Positions 9,918-18,139 of a stretch of 64,000 nt of DNA are shown piece after piece. Source of the DNA: an uncultured Cellvibrionales bacterium (lineage in GTDB: Bacteria > Pseudomonadota > Gammaproteobacteria > Pseudomonadales > Dasaniaceae); NCBI GenBank assembly GCA_913019905.1, contig CAJVZD010000008.1:95108-159107 (forward strand), written 5' to 3'. Position 1 is the first letter of the stretch. Each line of letters starts with the position of its first letter. The position numbers and the translations under genes were made by a program. The notes below the pieces were generated by a model, which was not told where the DNA came from, searched no databases, and saw only the letters and a program-made list of their open reading frames with translations.

Positions 9918-10754
9918 ATGAGCGAAGTTATTGAACAAATCAAACAAAGAATCATCACTGCTATTGAAACTAATCAGTTAGTGTTGCCGACCTTGCCAGA
10001 AGTTGCCTTACAAGTACGAGAAGCCTCGCAAGATGATAACGTAAATATTCAAAAACTTTCGGATGTTATCGCGCAAGACCCCGCGCTAACCGCGCGAATC
10101 ATTAAGGTGACAAATAGCCCCTTATTGCGTGCGTCCCGTGAGATCGAAGACTTAAAAATGGCCGTTAGCCGGCTGGGGATTGATTACACAGCAAACCTGG
10201 CAACCGGTTTAGCGATGGAGCAGATGTTTCAGGCGACCTCAGATATCGTTGACAAACTGTTAAGGGAAACTTGGGCCAAGAGTACTGAAGTCGCCGGCAT
10301 TAGCCATGTAATGGCCAAACACTACACAAAACTTAAACCTGACCAAGCAACCCTTGCCGGCCTGGTTCACAAAATTGGGGTGTTGCCGATACTGACTTTT
10401 GCTGAAGATCATCGCAAACTTTTGAAAAATCCAGCCGTATTGGAAAAACTAATAGAGCTAGCACACCCCGATATTGGCAGAAAAATACTTGAGGTTTGGG
10501 ATTTCCCCGCGACCTTGCAATTGGTTCCCCAAGAACACTTACATTTTGACCGGGTCGTCGATAACGTCGATTACGCCGATGTCGTTTTAGTGGCCAACCT
10601 GCAAAGCTACATTGGTAGTGAGCACCCTTTCACCAAAATGGACTGGAGCACCATATCCGCCTTTGATCGTCTCGGTCTATCTCACGAAATTAACACGCAC
10701 GAAGCCGAAGACCTGTCAGAGGATATGGAAGCGGCGATGGCCTTTCTACAGTAA
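9918..10754 (+). CDS. HDOD domain protein
   Basis: HDOD domains are HD-related output or scaffold domains common in bacterial signalling proteins; many lack phosphodiesterase activity. The 278-residue protein is one HDOD domain with the typical opening LPTLPEVALQVREA and the block DVIAQDPALTARIIKVTNSP at about residues 53-72. In place of the catalytic His-Asp pair it has LVHKIG, so metal-dependent hydrolysis is unlikely. It starts 35 bases after ygfZ and may share its transcript. No partner kinase or GGDEF domain is fused to it. Confidence 0.9.
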   Translation: MSEVIEQIKQRIITAIETNQLVLPTLPEVALQVREASQDDNVNIQKLSDVIAQDPALTARIIKVTNSPLLRASREIEDLKMAVSRLGIDYTANLATGLAMEQMFQATSDIVDKLLRETWAKSTEVAGISHVMAKHYTKLKPDQATLAGLVHKIGVLPILTFAEDHRKLLKNPAVLEKLIELAHPDIGRKILEVWDFPATLQLVPQEHLHFDRVVDNVDYADVVLVANLQSYIGSEHPFTKMDWSTISAFDRLGLSHEINTHEAEDLSEDMEAAMAFLQ

Positions 10755-10779
10755 CCAGCAGATAGTATGCGAACGGCAA

Positions 10780-11487
10780 CTACTCATCGAGAAACACGGG
10801 AGATTTCGAGCTCGACCAGTCGATAACAGCTTGCTTACTTTCGTTTAGGTACTGATCAATTTTGGAAAAGTGACCGCATCCGTGAAACCCTCTATGGGCT
10901 GATAACGGCGATGGATGTGGTGCCTTTAACACCAGGTGTTTTTCGCTATCGATATATTGGCCTTTTTTCTGCGCATAGCTACCCCACAAAACAAAAACAA
11001 GACCCTGCCTCTGCTCGTTTAGCTCCTGGATTGCTACATCGGTAAATTGTTCCCAGCCTTTTCCTTGGTGTGACCCAGCTTTCTCTTGCTCCACTGTCAG
11101 CGTGGCGTTAAGGAGTAAAACCCCTTGTTCAGCCCAAGACTGTAAACAACCTGTTGATGGTGGGACAATACCGAGGTCCCGAGTCATTTCCTTAAATATA
11201 TTCCTAAGTGATGGAGGAATCCGCACTCCTTCCATCACTGAGAAACAAAGACCATGAGCTTGATTGGCACCGTGGTAAGGATCTTGCCCTAGAATAACTA
11301 CCTTTACCTGGTTGAACGGCGTGCTATTAAAAGCGCTAAACCAATTCTTCCTTCCAGGATAGATGGTTTTACCATGGCTCATCTCCTCTTCGAGAAAATG
11401 AAAAAGACTTTGCATATAAGGCTCATCAAATTCATGCGCCAATACTTTCAACCATGCGTCGTCAAAAATTAACTGATTGGGATTCAT
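10780..11487 (-). CDS. ung: Uracil-DNA glycosylase
   Basis: Ung removes uracil from DNA to start base-excision repair. The catalytic water-activating motif GQDPYHG is at residues 67-73 (Asp69), the uracil-binding GLCFSV follows, and the DNA-intercalation loop HPSPLSAHRG is near the C-terminus. Length (235) is normal for family 1. The ATG at 11487 is chosen; a TTG one codon upstream is the only alternative nearby. It is convergent with the HDOD gene with 25 bases between them. Confidence 0.97.
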   Translation of the reverse strand: MNPNQLIFDDAWLKVLAHEFDEPYMQSLFHFLEEEMSHGKTIYPGRKNWFSAFNSTPFNQVKVVILGQDPYHGANQAHGLCFSVMEGVRIPPSLRNIFKEMTRDLGIVPPSTGCLQSWAEQGVLLLNATLTVEQEKAGSHQGKGWEQFTDVAIQELNEQRQGLVFVLWGSYAQKKGQYIDSEKHLVLKAPHPSPLSAHRGFHGCGHFSKIDQYLNESKQAVIDWSSSKSPVFLDE

Positions 11488-11618
11488 CAATATTGGTCCA
11501 AGTGTGCTTTCGAATATCCACAGATTTTTAGCACTATCAATAGATTATGAAGAAATCACCTAACGGTTAGAAAACCGAGGAGCGATCGTTTTCAGGGTTT
11601 CTATATCGAATTAAACCG

Positions 11619-12245
11619 CTAGGCGAGTGGCCGATCCACATCTCGCAAAATACCCTCATCTTCAACTTCTATCTCTACTAGGGCTTCTTTATTGGACTGC
11701 AACAAACGTTTTGCACCGTTATCACCCGTTAGACGTTCCAAGCTCGAAAACCACTTGCTTGAAAACAGTATCGGGTGACCCCATACCTTTTTACAAGTCG
11801 GGATAATGATCTTTCCCGCCGAATAGCTGGCCACGACCTTGGCAATTGTCTCGGGACTAACCCACGGCATATCTGCCAACATCACCAGCGCAGCTTGAAC
11901 CTCATAAAATGGAAAATTGTTTTCCTCGACTGACAAACTCTGCAAGTGTTTTACTGCAAATGACAGGGAGTGCCCCATACCCAAGTCGGCATCTTCTGCA
12001 AACACTATTTCGATATTTGGATCATTCTGAAAATCACCCAGTAATTCGTCGATTATGCTTTTGTCGTCAGGACGAAGAACCACTAATGTCCGTAAGGTCA
12101 ATGCAAGAGAAGTAGAAATTGAGCGTTTTAATAAGCTACTACCCTCAACTTGGTATAACCGTTTATCGGCGCCAAACCGCCGGCTTCGTCCAGCAGCTAA
12201 CAAAATTGTAACAGCTGAGGTTTTCAGCTCAGGACTTCTGTGCAT
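11619..12245 (-). CDS. MobA/MocA-like nucleotidyltransferase
   Basis: The protein has the NTP-transferase (MobA-like) signature LLAAGRSRRFGADKR near its N-terminus and the LVMLADMPWV block that holds the metal-binding aspartate. Such proteins transfer CMP or GMP to molybdopterin; the closest functional group is probably MocA-type cytidylyltransferases that pair with XdhC. The start at 12245 gives 208 residues and a 17-base overlap with the upstream xdhC-like gene, suggesting translational coupling; an in-frame ATG at 12278 is possible. No molybdoenzyme is encoded in the window, so the target is unknown. Confidence 0.8.
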   Translation of the reverse strand: MHRSPELKTSAVTILLAAGRSRRFGADKRLYQVEGSSLLKRSISTSLALTLRTLVVLRPDDKSIIDELLGDFQNDPNIEIVFAEDADLGMGHSLSFAVKHLQSLSVEENNFPFYEVQAALVMLADMPWVSPETIAKVVASYSAGKIIIPTCKKVWGHPILFSSKWFSSLERLTGDNGAKRLLQSNKEALVEIEVEDEGILRDVDRPLA

Positions 12246-13311
12246 GAGTCCGATAGCCCATTCCATTTTGCTGAACACGCTCCGAAATGAGCTCTGCCAT
12301 GATCGAAATAGCTATTTCTACCGGCGTCTTACTTCCAATTTCTATACCGATGGGAGCGTGTAGGCGCGCCAGCTGGTTTTCAGAAATGTCTAACTGCCGT
12401 AATCGTTCTCGGCGTTTATCCGAAGACCGAACTGACCCCATTGCTCCAATGTAAAACGCAGGGGAATTGAACGCTTCCATTAAGCCCATGTCATCGATGC
12501 GAGGGTCGTGAGTCACCGCAACAATGGCAGTATGTGAGTCAATTACGCTGTCGCCTATCGAGTGATCCTCATTGAGGTTATTTCGATCAAGCTCGTGATG
12601 GTCAATCAAATTTTTCCGAATTGCGTCGTCGGGCATATCTATAATCAATCGAGTATTTTCAACATCCCACTGTTTTTCCAACTCCTCCCGCGGATCACAT
12701 ACCGTAACCTTGTAAGCTGCGGCGACAGCAAATTGAGCAAGCGCGCGGCTAATTTCCGATATACCGATAATGAACAAATGCGTCTCTGGTCCGTACACCT
12801 GGACAAGACTAACTGGCTGGTGGTTGGATTCTTTTTTGAAATCGATTAAAGGATGATGCTCTGTAATAGAGATGCTTTGTGGTTGGAGTGAAGAGAGAGA
12901 GTTGTTTTCCCAGCACACGTTCCGCTGTATGTTTAAGCGCCGACTTAGGGCTGATTCTATTTCCTCAAAATAGGATAACTGGTCCGGACCAACAGGCTCA
13001 ATCAGAATACCCAGAGTACCTCCACAGGGTAATTTGAAACGCTCAATTTCCTCCTGCGTTTCGCCGTACAGTTTATATTTTGCAGATGTTGCCGCGATCT
13101 CTCCCTTTTGGAGCTGCTCTAGCAAGTCGTCTTCGACGCAGCCCCCTGATAGACTGCCCACCATTAATCCAGTCGGATGAAATACCATCAAACTACCCGG
13201 TCGCCTGGGAGAAGAGCCCCAGGTATCGATGACCGTGCAAAACCAGATCGAATCGCCTTGTCGCAACCAACGGCACAATTGACCAATAACTTGTAGATCT
13301 AAACTCTGCAC
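12229..13311 (-). CDS. XdhC/CoxI family molybdenum-cofactor maturation protein
   Basis: XdhC-family proteins bind molybdenum cofactor and help insert its sulfurated form into xanthine dehydrogenase-type or CO dehydrogenase-type enzymes. The N-terminal XdhC/CoxI domain is clear (VIDTWGSSPRRPGSLMVF, then GSLSGGCVEDDLL at about residues 52-64). The C-terminal Rossmann-like domain has FIIGISEISRALAQFA and the family ending AIVAVTHDPRIDD...YIGAMGS. It is followed by the MobA-like gene with an overlap, a pairing typical of dedicated Moco delivery. Confidence 0.88.
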   Translation of the reverse strand: MQSLDLQVIGQLCRWLRQGDSIWFCTVIDTWGSSPRRPGSLMVFHPTGLMVGSLSGGCVEDDLLEQLQKGEIAATSAKYKLYGETQEEIERFKLPCGGTLGILIEPVGPDQLSYFEEIESALSRRLNIQRNVCWENNSLSSLQPQSISITEHHPLIDFKKESNHQPVSLVQVYGPETHLFIIGISEISRALAQFAVAAAYKVTVCDPREELEKQWDVENTRLIIDMPDDAIRKNLIDHHELDRNNLNEDHSIGDSVIDSHTAIVAVTHDPRIDDMGLMEAFNSPAFYIGAMGSVRSSDKRRERLRQLDISENQLARLHAPIGIEIGSKTPVEIAISIMAELISERVQQNGMGYRTHAQKS

Positions 13312-13490
13312 TACGGCTCCTTTATAAACTAACGATCTGTTGAATATTCAATCGACAAATCAACCTACTTTTGTGAACACAGATAACACGACAAAAACTT
13401 CCCAAACAAAGGATGGCTACGCAAGAAGAACTTTTACCTGCAAACATTACAAATCGCGGGCTTAGCTCTATTGTTCTTGAGCTCTAGATA

Positions 13491-14417
13491 CTAGAACAAT
13501 TCGATAGCACCTTCTCTTCTATTTACGGGTTCTATTAAATCCTCTTGAACAAGCTCTTCGTAATTTTTAATACAATTTCTACCCGATGACTTGGCATAAT
13601 ACAAAGCGGCATCGGCCCTCTCAAATAGTAAGTCATTATCAACCCCTGCCTCAATCTCTATATAACCGATACTCACGGTTTTTTTGCCAACTTGAGGAAA
13701 GGGATATTTCGAAATTTTAATACGAAGATCATTCAATTGTTCGCCTGCTTGCTCAAGTGAACTAACGCTAAAAAGAATAATAAATTCTTCGCCGCCAAAG
13801 CGATACAGATTGTCTTCGCGCAGAAAAAAATCTTTCATTAAATGACTAACGGCTATCAGGGTTTCATCGCCAATAAGATGACCATGCTTGTCATTCACTT
13901 GTTTAAAAAAATCGATATCTAGTACAGCCAATATATAAATCTTGTCGAGGCTTAACGGAGCATCGGTCAACAATTGGTACTCGATATCGAAGGCTCTTCG
14001 ATTTTTCAGGTTGGTCAATTTGTCTTTATTCGATCGGGTTAGATGCTCATGTTGATTTTTATAAACTATGAGAAGCTGAGACAATTTTTTGAGCTCTACT
14101 TCATCGCAGTTACTATCTAGCAATAGGGTTAACGCTCGACCTGCTGACAGTTCAATCGGAATAACGTTCGATCCACGCCATTCGTTTAGAGCCGCTTGTG
14201 ATTTCAGTGACGAACTGGCCTGTTCGCCAGTCTCAGCCAATATTTTTTGCTGCTCCCCCAGTACTCCGTATTCCCCGATATAGAGCCCAGCATACGTAGC
14301 ACCAGTCACTTTTGTGACGGAATTTAACAACGCCTGGTCTAACGAGACAAAATTATCACAATAAGTTATGTCTATGATGAAATCGCAGTTACAGATACTT
14401 TCTTCTTCTGTTTGCAT
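13491..14417 (-). CDS. GGDEF domain protein, probable diguanylate cyclase
   Basis: The C-terminal half is a GGDEF domain with DKLTNLKNRRAF at about residues 132-143 and an active-site GGEEF at 208-212, consistent with c-di-GMP synthesis from GTP. The product-inhibition RxxD site is absent (LRED at that position). The N-terminal 120 residues resemble a GAF-type sensor module, without predicted membrane segments, so the enzyme is probably cytoplasmic. It appears monocistronic. Confidence 0.9.
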   Translation of the reverse strand: MQTEEESICNCDFIIDITYCDNFVSLDQALLNSVTKVTGATYAGLYIGEYGVLGEQQKILAETGEQASSSLKSQAALNEWRGSNVIPIELSAGRALTLLLDSNCDEVELKKLSQLLIVYKNQHEHLTRSNKDKLTNLKNRRAFDIEYQLLTDAPLSLDKIYILAVLDIDFFKQVNDKHGHLIGDETLIAVSHLMKDFFLREDNLYRFGGEEFIILFSVSSLEQAGEQLNDLRIKISKYPFPQVGKKTVSIGYIEIEAGVDNDLLFERADAALYYAKSSGRNCIKNYEELVQEDLIEPVNRREGAIELF

Positions 14418-14495
14418 TTTTCCAAGCCCAACCGTTTATTGGATAACAAGGGACATTAGATATTTAAGCACGCGAACCCGAAAATCGAAATGAAT

Positions 14496-15536
14496 CTATA
14501 TTATGTCACCTCTATCCAGAATCTGACAGGCAATAGTGGCCAATTCTCGACAGGTATCTTTATATTCAAGGGCTTTAACCGAACTTGCATTTCCATCCAG
14601 GCCCCTTTTATAGACACCCTGCACTATCGACGCAAGTCGAAAAAATGAGAACGCCAAATAGAAATTCCATTGCTTGATTCCGGGCCGCCCCACTCGTTGA
14701 CAATATCTTTCCAGATATTCTTTTTCGGTCGGCAAACCGTATCTAGAAAAATCAACATTAGCAAAATCACCATTGTGGAAAGGCATACAGTTATAGCCCA
14801 GATCTGCTAAAGGATGACCCAAAGTACAAAGCTCCCAATCTAAAATGGCAATTACGCGGGGCTCCGTTGGGTGACAAATGGTGTTTTCCAAGCGGTAGTC
14901 TCCATGCGCGATGCTCACCGTATCGTCCGCGGGAATGTTGTTAGGCAGCCATTCCAATAAACGTCCCATTTCAACTATATTAGTCGTCTCAGCAGCCATA
15001 TACTGTTTAGTCCAGCGGCCAATCTGGCGATCAAAATAATTCCCCGGCTTTCCAAAGTCGCTCAGACCAATCGCATCGACGTCGACAGAGTGAAGCTTCG
15101 CTAATGTATCGTTCATTGAATCCCACAGTGCTGCTCGCTCGGTAGGGGTTTCAGCAGCGAGAGAAGGATCTCTGAATACCCGCCCTTCTATGCATTCCAT
15201 AACGTAAAAACTTGTGCCGATAATGGACTCATCTTCACAAAGACAATAGGTTTTTGGTACCGGAACATTTGTCTGCCCCAATGCGGACATTACCCGAAAC
15301 TCACGGTCAACCTGATGAGCGCTTTTCAATAACACACCCGGTGGTTTTTTCCGGATAACGTATCTTTGATTCGGAGTCTGGGCCATAAAAGTAGGGTTTG
15401 ATTGCCCTCCCTCGAACTGCTTTATTTCCAAAGGACCTCGAAAGCCGTCGACATGTGTTAATAAATAATCTTCCAACGCAGATTGGTCAAATTTATGGGC
15501 TTCTCGAACTTCGGTAAGATCATCGTTAATAGCCAT
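14496..15536 (-). CDS. Phosphotransferase family protein (ACAD10-type, APH fold)
   Basis: The 346-residue protein has the aminoglycoside-phosphotransferase/kinase fold: nucleotide-binding RYVIRKKPPG region near residues 55-65, catalytic HGDYRLEN, and the metal-binding ILDWELCTLGHPLADLG. Bacterial members of this subgroup commonly lie next to acyl-CoA dehydrogenases, and human ACAD10/11 kinase domains phosphorylate 4-hydroxyacids for degradation. The substrate here is not known. Three other likely catabolic genes lie within 4 kb, including an acyl-CoA dehydrogenase. Confidence 0.9.
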   Translation of the reverse strand: MAINDDLTEVREAHKFDQSALEDYLLTHVDGFRGPLEIKQFEGGQSNPTFMAQTPNQRYVIRKKPPGVLLKSAHQVDREFRVMSALGQTNVPVPKTYCLCEDESIIGTSFYVMECIEGRVFRDPSLAAETPTERAALWDSMNDTLAKLHSVDVDAIGLSDFGKPGNYFDRQIGRWTKQYMAAETTNIVEMGRLLEWLPNNIPADDTVSIAHGDYRLENTICHPTEPRVIAILDWELCTLGHPLADLGYNCMPFHNGDFANVDFSRYGLPTEKEYLERYCQRVGRPGIKQWNFYLAFSFFRLASIVQGVYKRGLDGNASSVKALEYKDTCRELATIACQILDRGDII

Positions 15537-15761
15537 ATTGTAACTCCAGGTACATAGTAGAAATTCAAGATAGTCGGTTCCCGCGATTTAAACAAAAACT
15601 GTCATAAAAGCGGCGCTGAATCCTGTAACAAAATCTTACAGCTTTTCAAATCAAATCAGTCTGAACGCGAAAACAATTAAAGTCGAGGTCAACCCTATTT
15701 CGGTAGAGAAATAGAATCCACGAGAAGGGCTGTTAAGAGAGAAAGGCTTACAATTGAAGTG

Positions 15762-15807
15762 TTTGTGGCACATTCAGAACAAATTAAGCTCACGAAAATG
15801 CCACAAA
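15762..15807. repeat. 9-base inverted repeat downstream of the nitronate monooxygenase-like gene
   Basis: TTTGTGGCA (15762-15770) and TGCCACAAA (15799-15807) form a perfect inverted repeat with a 28-base spacer, starting 8 bases after the minus-strand gene ending at 15815. No long U run follows, so it is only a weak terminator candidate. A second 7-base hairpin (CTATTTC / GAAATAG) lies at 15695-15714. Confidence 0.4.
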
Positions 15808-15814
15808 AACTAAC

Positions 15815-16786
15815 CTAGCACAAACCAGATAAACGCTGCTTAATCAGTGTATCGGCTTCCGTCATAACCTGGTCTATTAGCTCCTGCACCGAGGGAATGT
15901 CGTTAATAAGCCCTGCGACCATACCACAGGACCAAGCGCCTATTTCCATATGGCCCTCTTGCATAATTTTCGGATAAACGCCCGCCACTTCGTCGGCGAT
16001 ATCTTCGAATCTCAGATTTGCCCCAAGCTCTTTTTCCTTAGCCAACAGGCGCTCGACAGCAGGATTGGTTAAAACTCGCTCAGTATTGCGTAGAGGCCGC
16101 ATGACCAACCGAGTATCAAGTTCGGATGCATCGACGATCGCCTGCTTAACATTCTCGTGAACGGGAGCTTCTTTGGTCGCGATAAAACGCGTCCCCATGT
16201 TCATTCCCTCAGCTCCCATTGCTAAAGCTGCTACTAAACTGCGCGCATCAGCCATGCCGCCAGACGCAACAAAAGGAATTGTCAGCTCGTCAGCTGCCCT
16301 AGGTAGCAGTATAAAATTGGGAATATCATCTTCGCCCGGATGACCACCGCACTCAAATCCATCGACGGACACTGCGTCACATCCGATCTTTTCGGCCTTC
16401 AAAGCGTGCCGCACAGCGGTACACTTGTGAATAACTTTAATACCCGCTTCTTTTAGAGCTGGAAGATACTTTTGTGGGTTATTACCTGCGGTTTCAACCA
16501 CCTTCACGCCTGATTCAATAATGACTTTCACGAAGCCCGGATAATCGGGAGGATTAACTGAAGGTAAAAAAGTAAGGTTCACACCGAACGGTTTGTCGGT
16601 CATTTCTTTACAGCGAGCTATCTCTTTTGCTAAACCCTCTGGGGTTCGCTGTGTAAGCCCGGTGATTATCCCGAGCCCGCCTGCATTCGACACCGCTGCT
16701 GCCATTTCTGCCAAGCCAACAAAGTGCATTCCACCTTGAATAATCGGATGCTCGATACCAAATAGTTCTGTAATACGTGTTTTCAT
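15815..16786 (-). CDS. Nitronate monooxygenase-like FMN protein (2-nitropropane dioxygenase family)
   Basis: The 323-residue TIM-barrel protein opens with TELFGIEHPIIQGGM and has the FMN-binding FVASGGMADARSLVAALAMG block. The GGHPGEDD segment at residues 147-154 holds the catalytic-type His149 of nitronate monooxygenases. Many relatives have unknown physiological substrates, and some are enoyl-ACP reductase-like. It sits between the phosphotransferase-like gene and the halohydrin-dehalogenase-like gene on the same strand. Confidence 0.88.
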   Translation of the reverse strand: MKTRITELFGIEHPIIQGGMHFVGLAEMAAAVSNAGGLGIITGLTQRTPEGLAKEIARCKEMTDKPFGVNLTFLPSVNPPDYPGFVKVIIESGVKVVETAGNNPQKYLPALKEAGIKVIHKCTAVRHALKAEKIGCDAVSVDGFECGGHPGEDDIPNFILLPRAADELTIPFVASGGMADARSLVAALAMGAEGMNMGTRFIATKEAPVHENVKQAIVDASELDTRLVMRPLRNTERVLTNPAVERLLAKEKELGANLRFEDIADEVAGVYPKIMQEGHMEIGAWSCGMVAGLINDIPSVQELIDQVMTEADTLIKQRLSGLC

Positions 16787-17158
16787 GTACTTGTCCTTTA
16801 ACGCTGTTCATTATGTAATTGATTATTTTGTAATTTTTGCTAGCAACCCGTTTTTCACCCAATTAACGACAGTCAACACAAGCATGACACCAGTCGTACC
16901 ATGCTTTTAAAAAAAGCTTGAATTCACCTGCTGTAACGAACCGTCAACAGCGACCGAAACAATCAATGCTATCATCATTACTGTCTATGTCCAATGCTTC
17001 GGACACTTTTACAAATATCTTCGCAAGCACCCTCTTTTTATTTGTGGCCCAAGTGCCAAAAGAAATGCCTTTCTTTTCGCTCGATATACGCGGGTATAAC
17101 AGAGAATAACGTTCGATCGAGACAGGCTCTATTAGAGAAAAATCCGGGATCCGAGTGA
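16787..17158. other. Intergenic region with a short hairpin
   Basis: These 372 bases lie between two minus-strand genes. A hairpin AAGCATG / CATGCTT (16880-16886 and 16900-16906, 13-base loop) is followed on the plus strand by a run of A. No convincing coding frame was found; the open frames present lack recognisable features. Confidence 0.5.
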
Positions 17159-17839
17159 CTAACCTGTTGTGGTAGCCCATCCCCCTGAAAAAGGAATAAC
17201 TTGGCCCACTAAGTGAGTGCACCTATCAGACGCGAGGTACAATGCCAATTCCGCTGTTTCTTCCGCGTCGGCTACTTTCTTAGTGGGAACATACGCGTTG
17301 AGATGGTCGAGAAATTTTTCGTTTTTAACAAACTCGTCTGAATAGTATGTATCGTTACTCACGTAATTTTGGGCGATAGCGTTCACTTGGACATTAACTT
17401 TTGCCAATTCCAGCCCTATAGCTCTAACGAATGCATTTTGTGCACCTCTTGCGGCACAATAACCCGCTGTATTTGGAATACCACGCAAAGGCGCGGCGCT
17501 GGTCACAGCGATGATTTTTCCATTTCTACGTTCTTTCATGTTTTTTGCGAATGTCCTTACAGATCTCATTAAAGGGTGAACCAATGTATCAAAAAGAATA
17601 AACCAGTCCTCGTCAGTAATAAGGTCGACAGGAGCCGTTCTCGGAGGTTCAGCGAAATTCGCGATTAAAATATCAATATCACCGACTGCTTCGGCAACCT
17701 CGTCGACACTTTCCTGGTTAAGAAAACGGTTTTCACTTCGAATAACAGTTGCGCCTTCTTCCTCGAAGCGGGCTGCGATAGCCGGCCCCATATATCGATT
17801 CGCCGTTGTAACCAGAACCTTTTTATTTTCAAGTTTCAT
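17159..17839 (-). CDS. SDR-fold protein with halohydrin dehalogenase signatures
   Basis: The protein is 226 residues with a short-chain dehydrogenase fold, but the N-terminal glycine-rich NAD(P) motif is replaced by T11-x4-Y16-x-G18 (TTANRYMG). The catalytic triad is Ser114-x12-Tyr127-x3-Arg131 (SAAP...GYCAAR), with arginine in place of the lysine of true SDR oxidoreductases. Both are the motifs used to recognise halohydrin dehalogenases, which convert vicinal halohydrins to epoxides and halide without a cofactor. The C-terminal part (NAIAQNYVSNDTYYS, then LVGQVIPFSGGW) also fits that family. An ordinary SDR of unknown function cannot be excluded by eye. It is divergent from an acyl-CoA dehydrogenase gene. 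Confidence 0.8.
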   Translation of the reverse strand: MKLENKKVLVTTANRYMGPAIAARFEEEGATVIRSENRFLNQESVDEVAEAVGDIDILIANFAEPPRTAPVDLITDEDWFILFDTLVHPLMRSVRTFAKNMKERRNGKIIAVTSAAPLRGIPNTAGYCAARGAQNAFVRAIGLELAKVNVQVNAIAQNYVSNDTYYSDEFVKNEKFLDHLNAYVPTKKVADAEETAELALYLASDRCTHLVGQVIPFSGGWATTTG

Positions 17840-18139
17840 TTATAACTTTCCTCTATCGAAATGGAAGACATGGATGTCTGATAGGCAATCATTGATATCT
17901 ATTTGGTTACTTTACTCCAAAAGTCCTAAAAAGAAGAGATCTACGTATTACACCTTCCAGAAACTGCGAGCCGGCAGCAAAAAATCAACACTAATACAAC
18001 TGTAAGTCGATGTAAATCGAGACCCGACTTGGAACCCATTCATTTTTCCTTCATTAAAATTTTATTCGAGAGTATGGCTCAAACCCGCTACCAACGTTAC
18101 ACTATCGACTTTTTCCGTTCGCGAACCAGTGGAACTGAC
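17840..18139. other. Divergent intergenic region
   Basis: About 300 bases separate the halohydrin-dehalogenase-like gene from the divergent acyl-CoA dehydrogenase gene. The frame of the latter stays open upstream to 18029, but the extra residues lack family similarity. No clear operator or promoter could be named. Confidence 0.4.

Noticed and set aside
16944..17222. 92-codon minus-strand frame
   Set aside because: Overlaps the 3' end of the dehalogenase-like gene in another frame and has no protein-like features.
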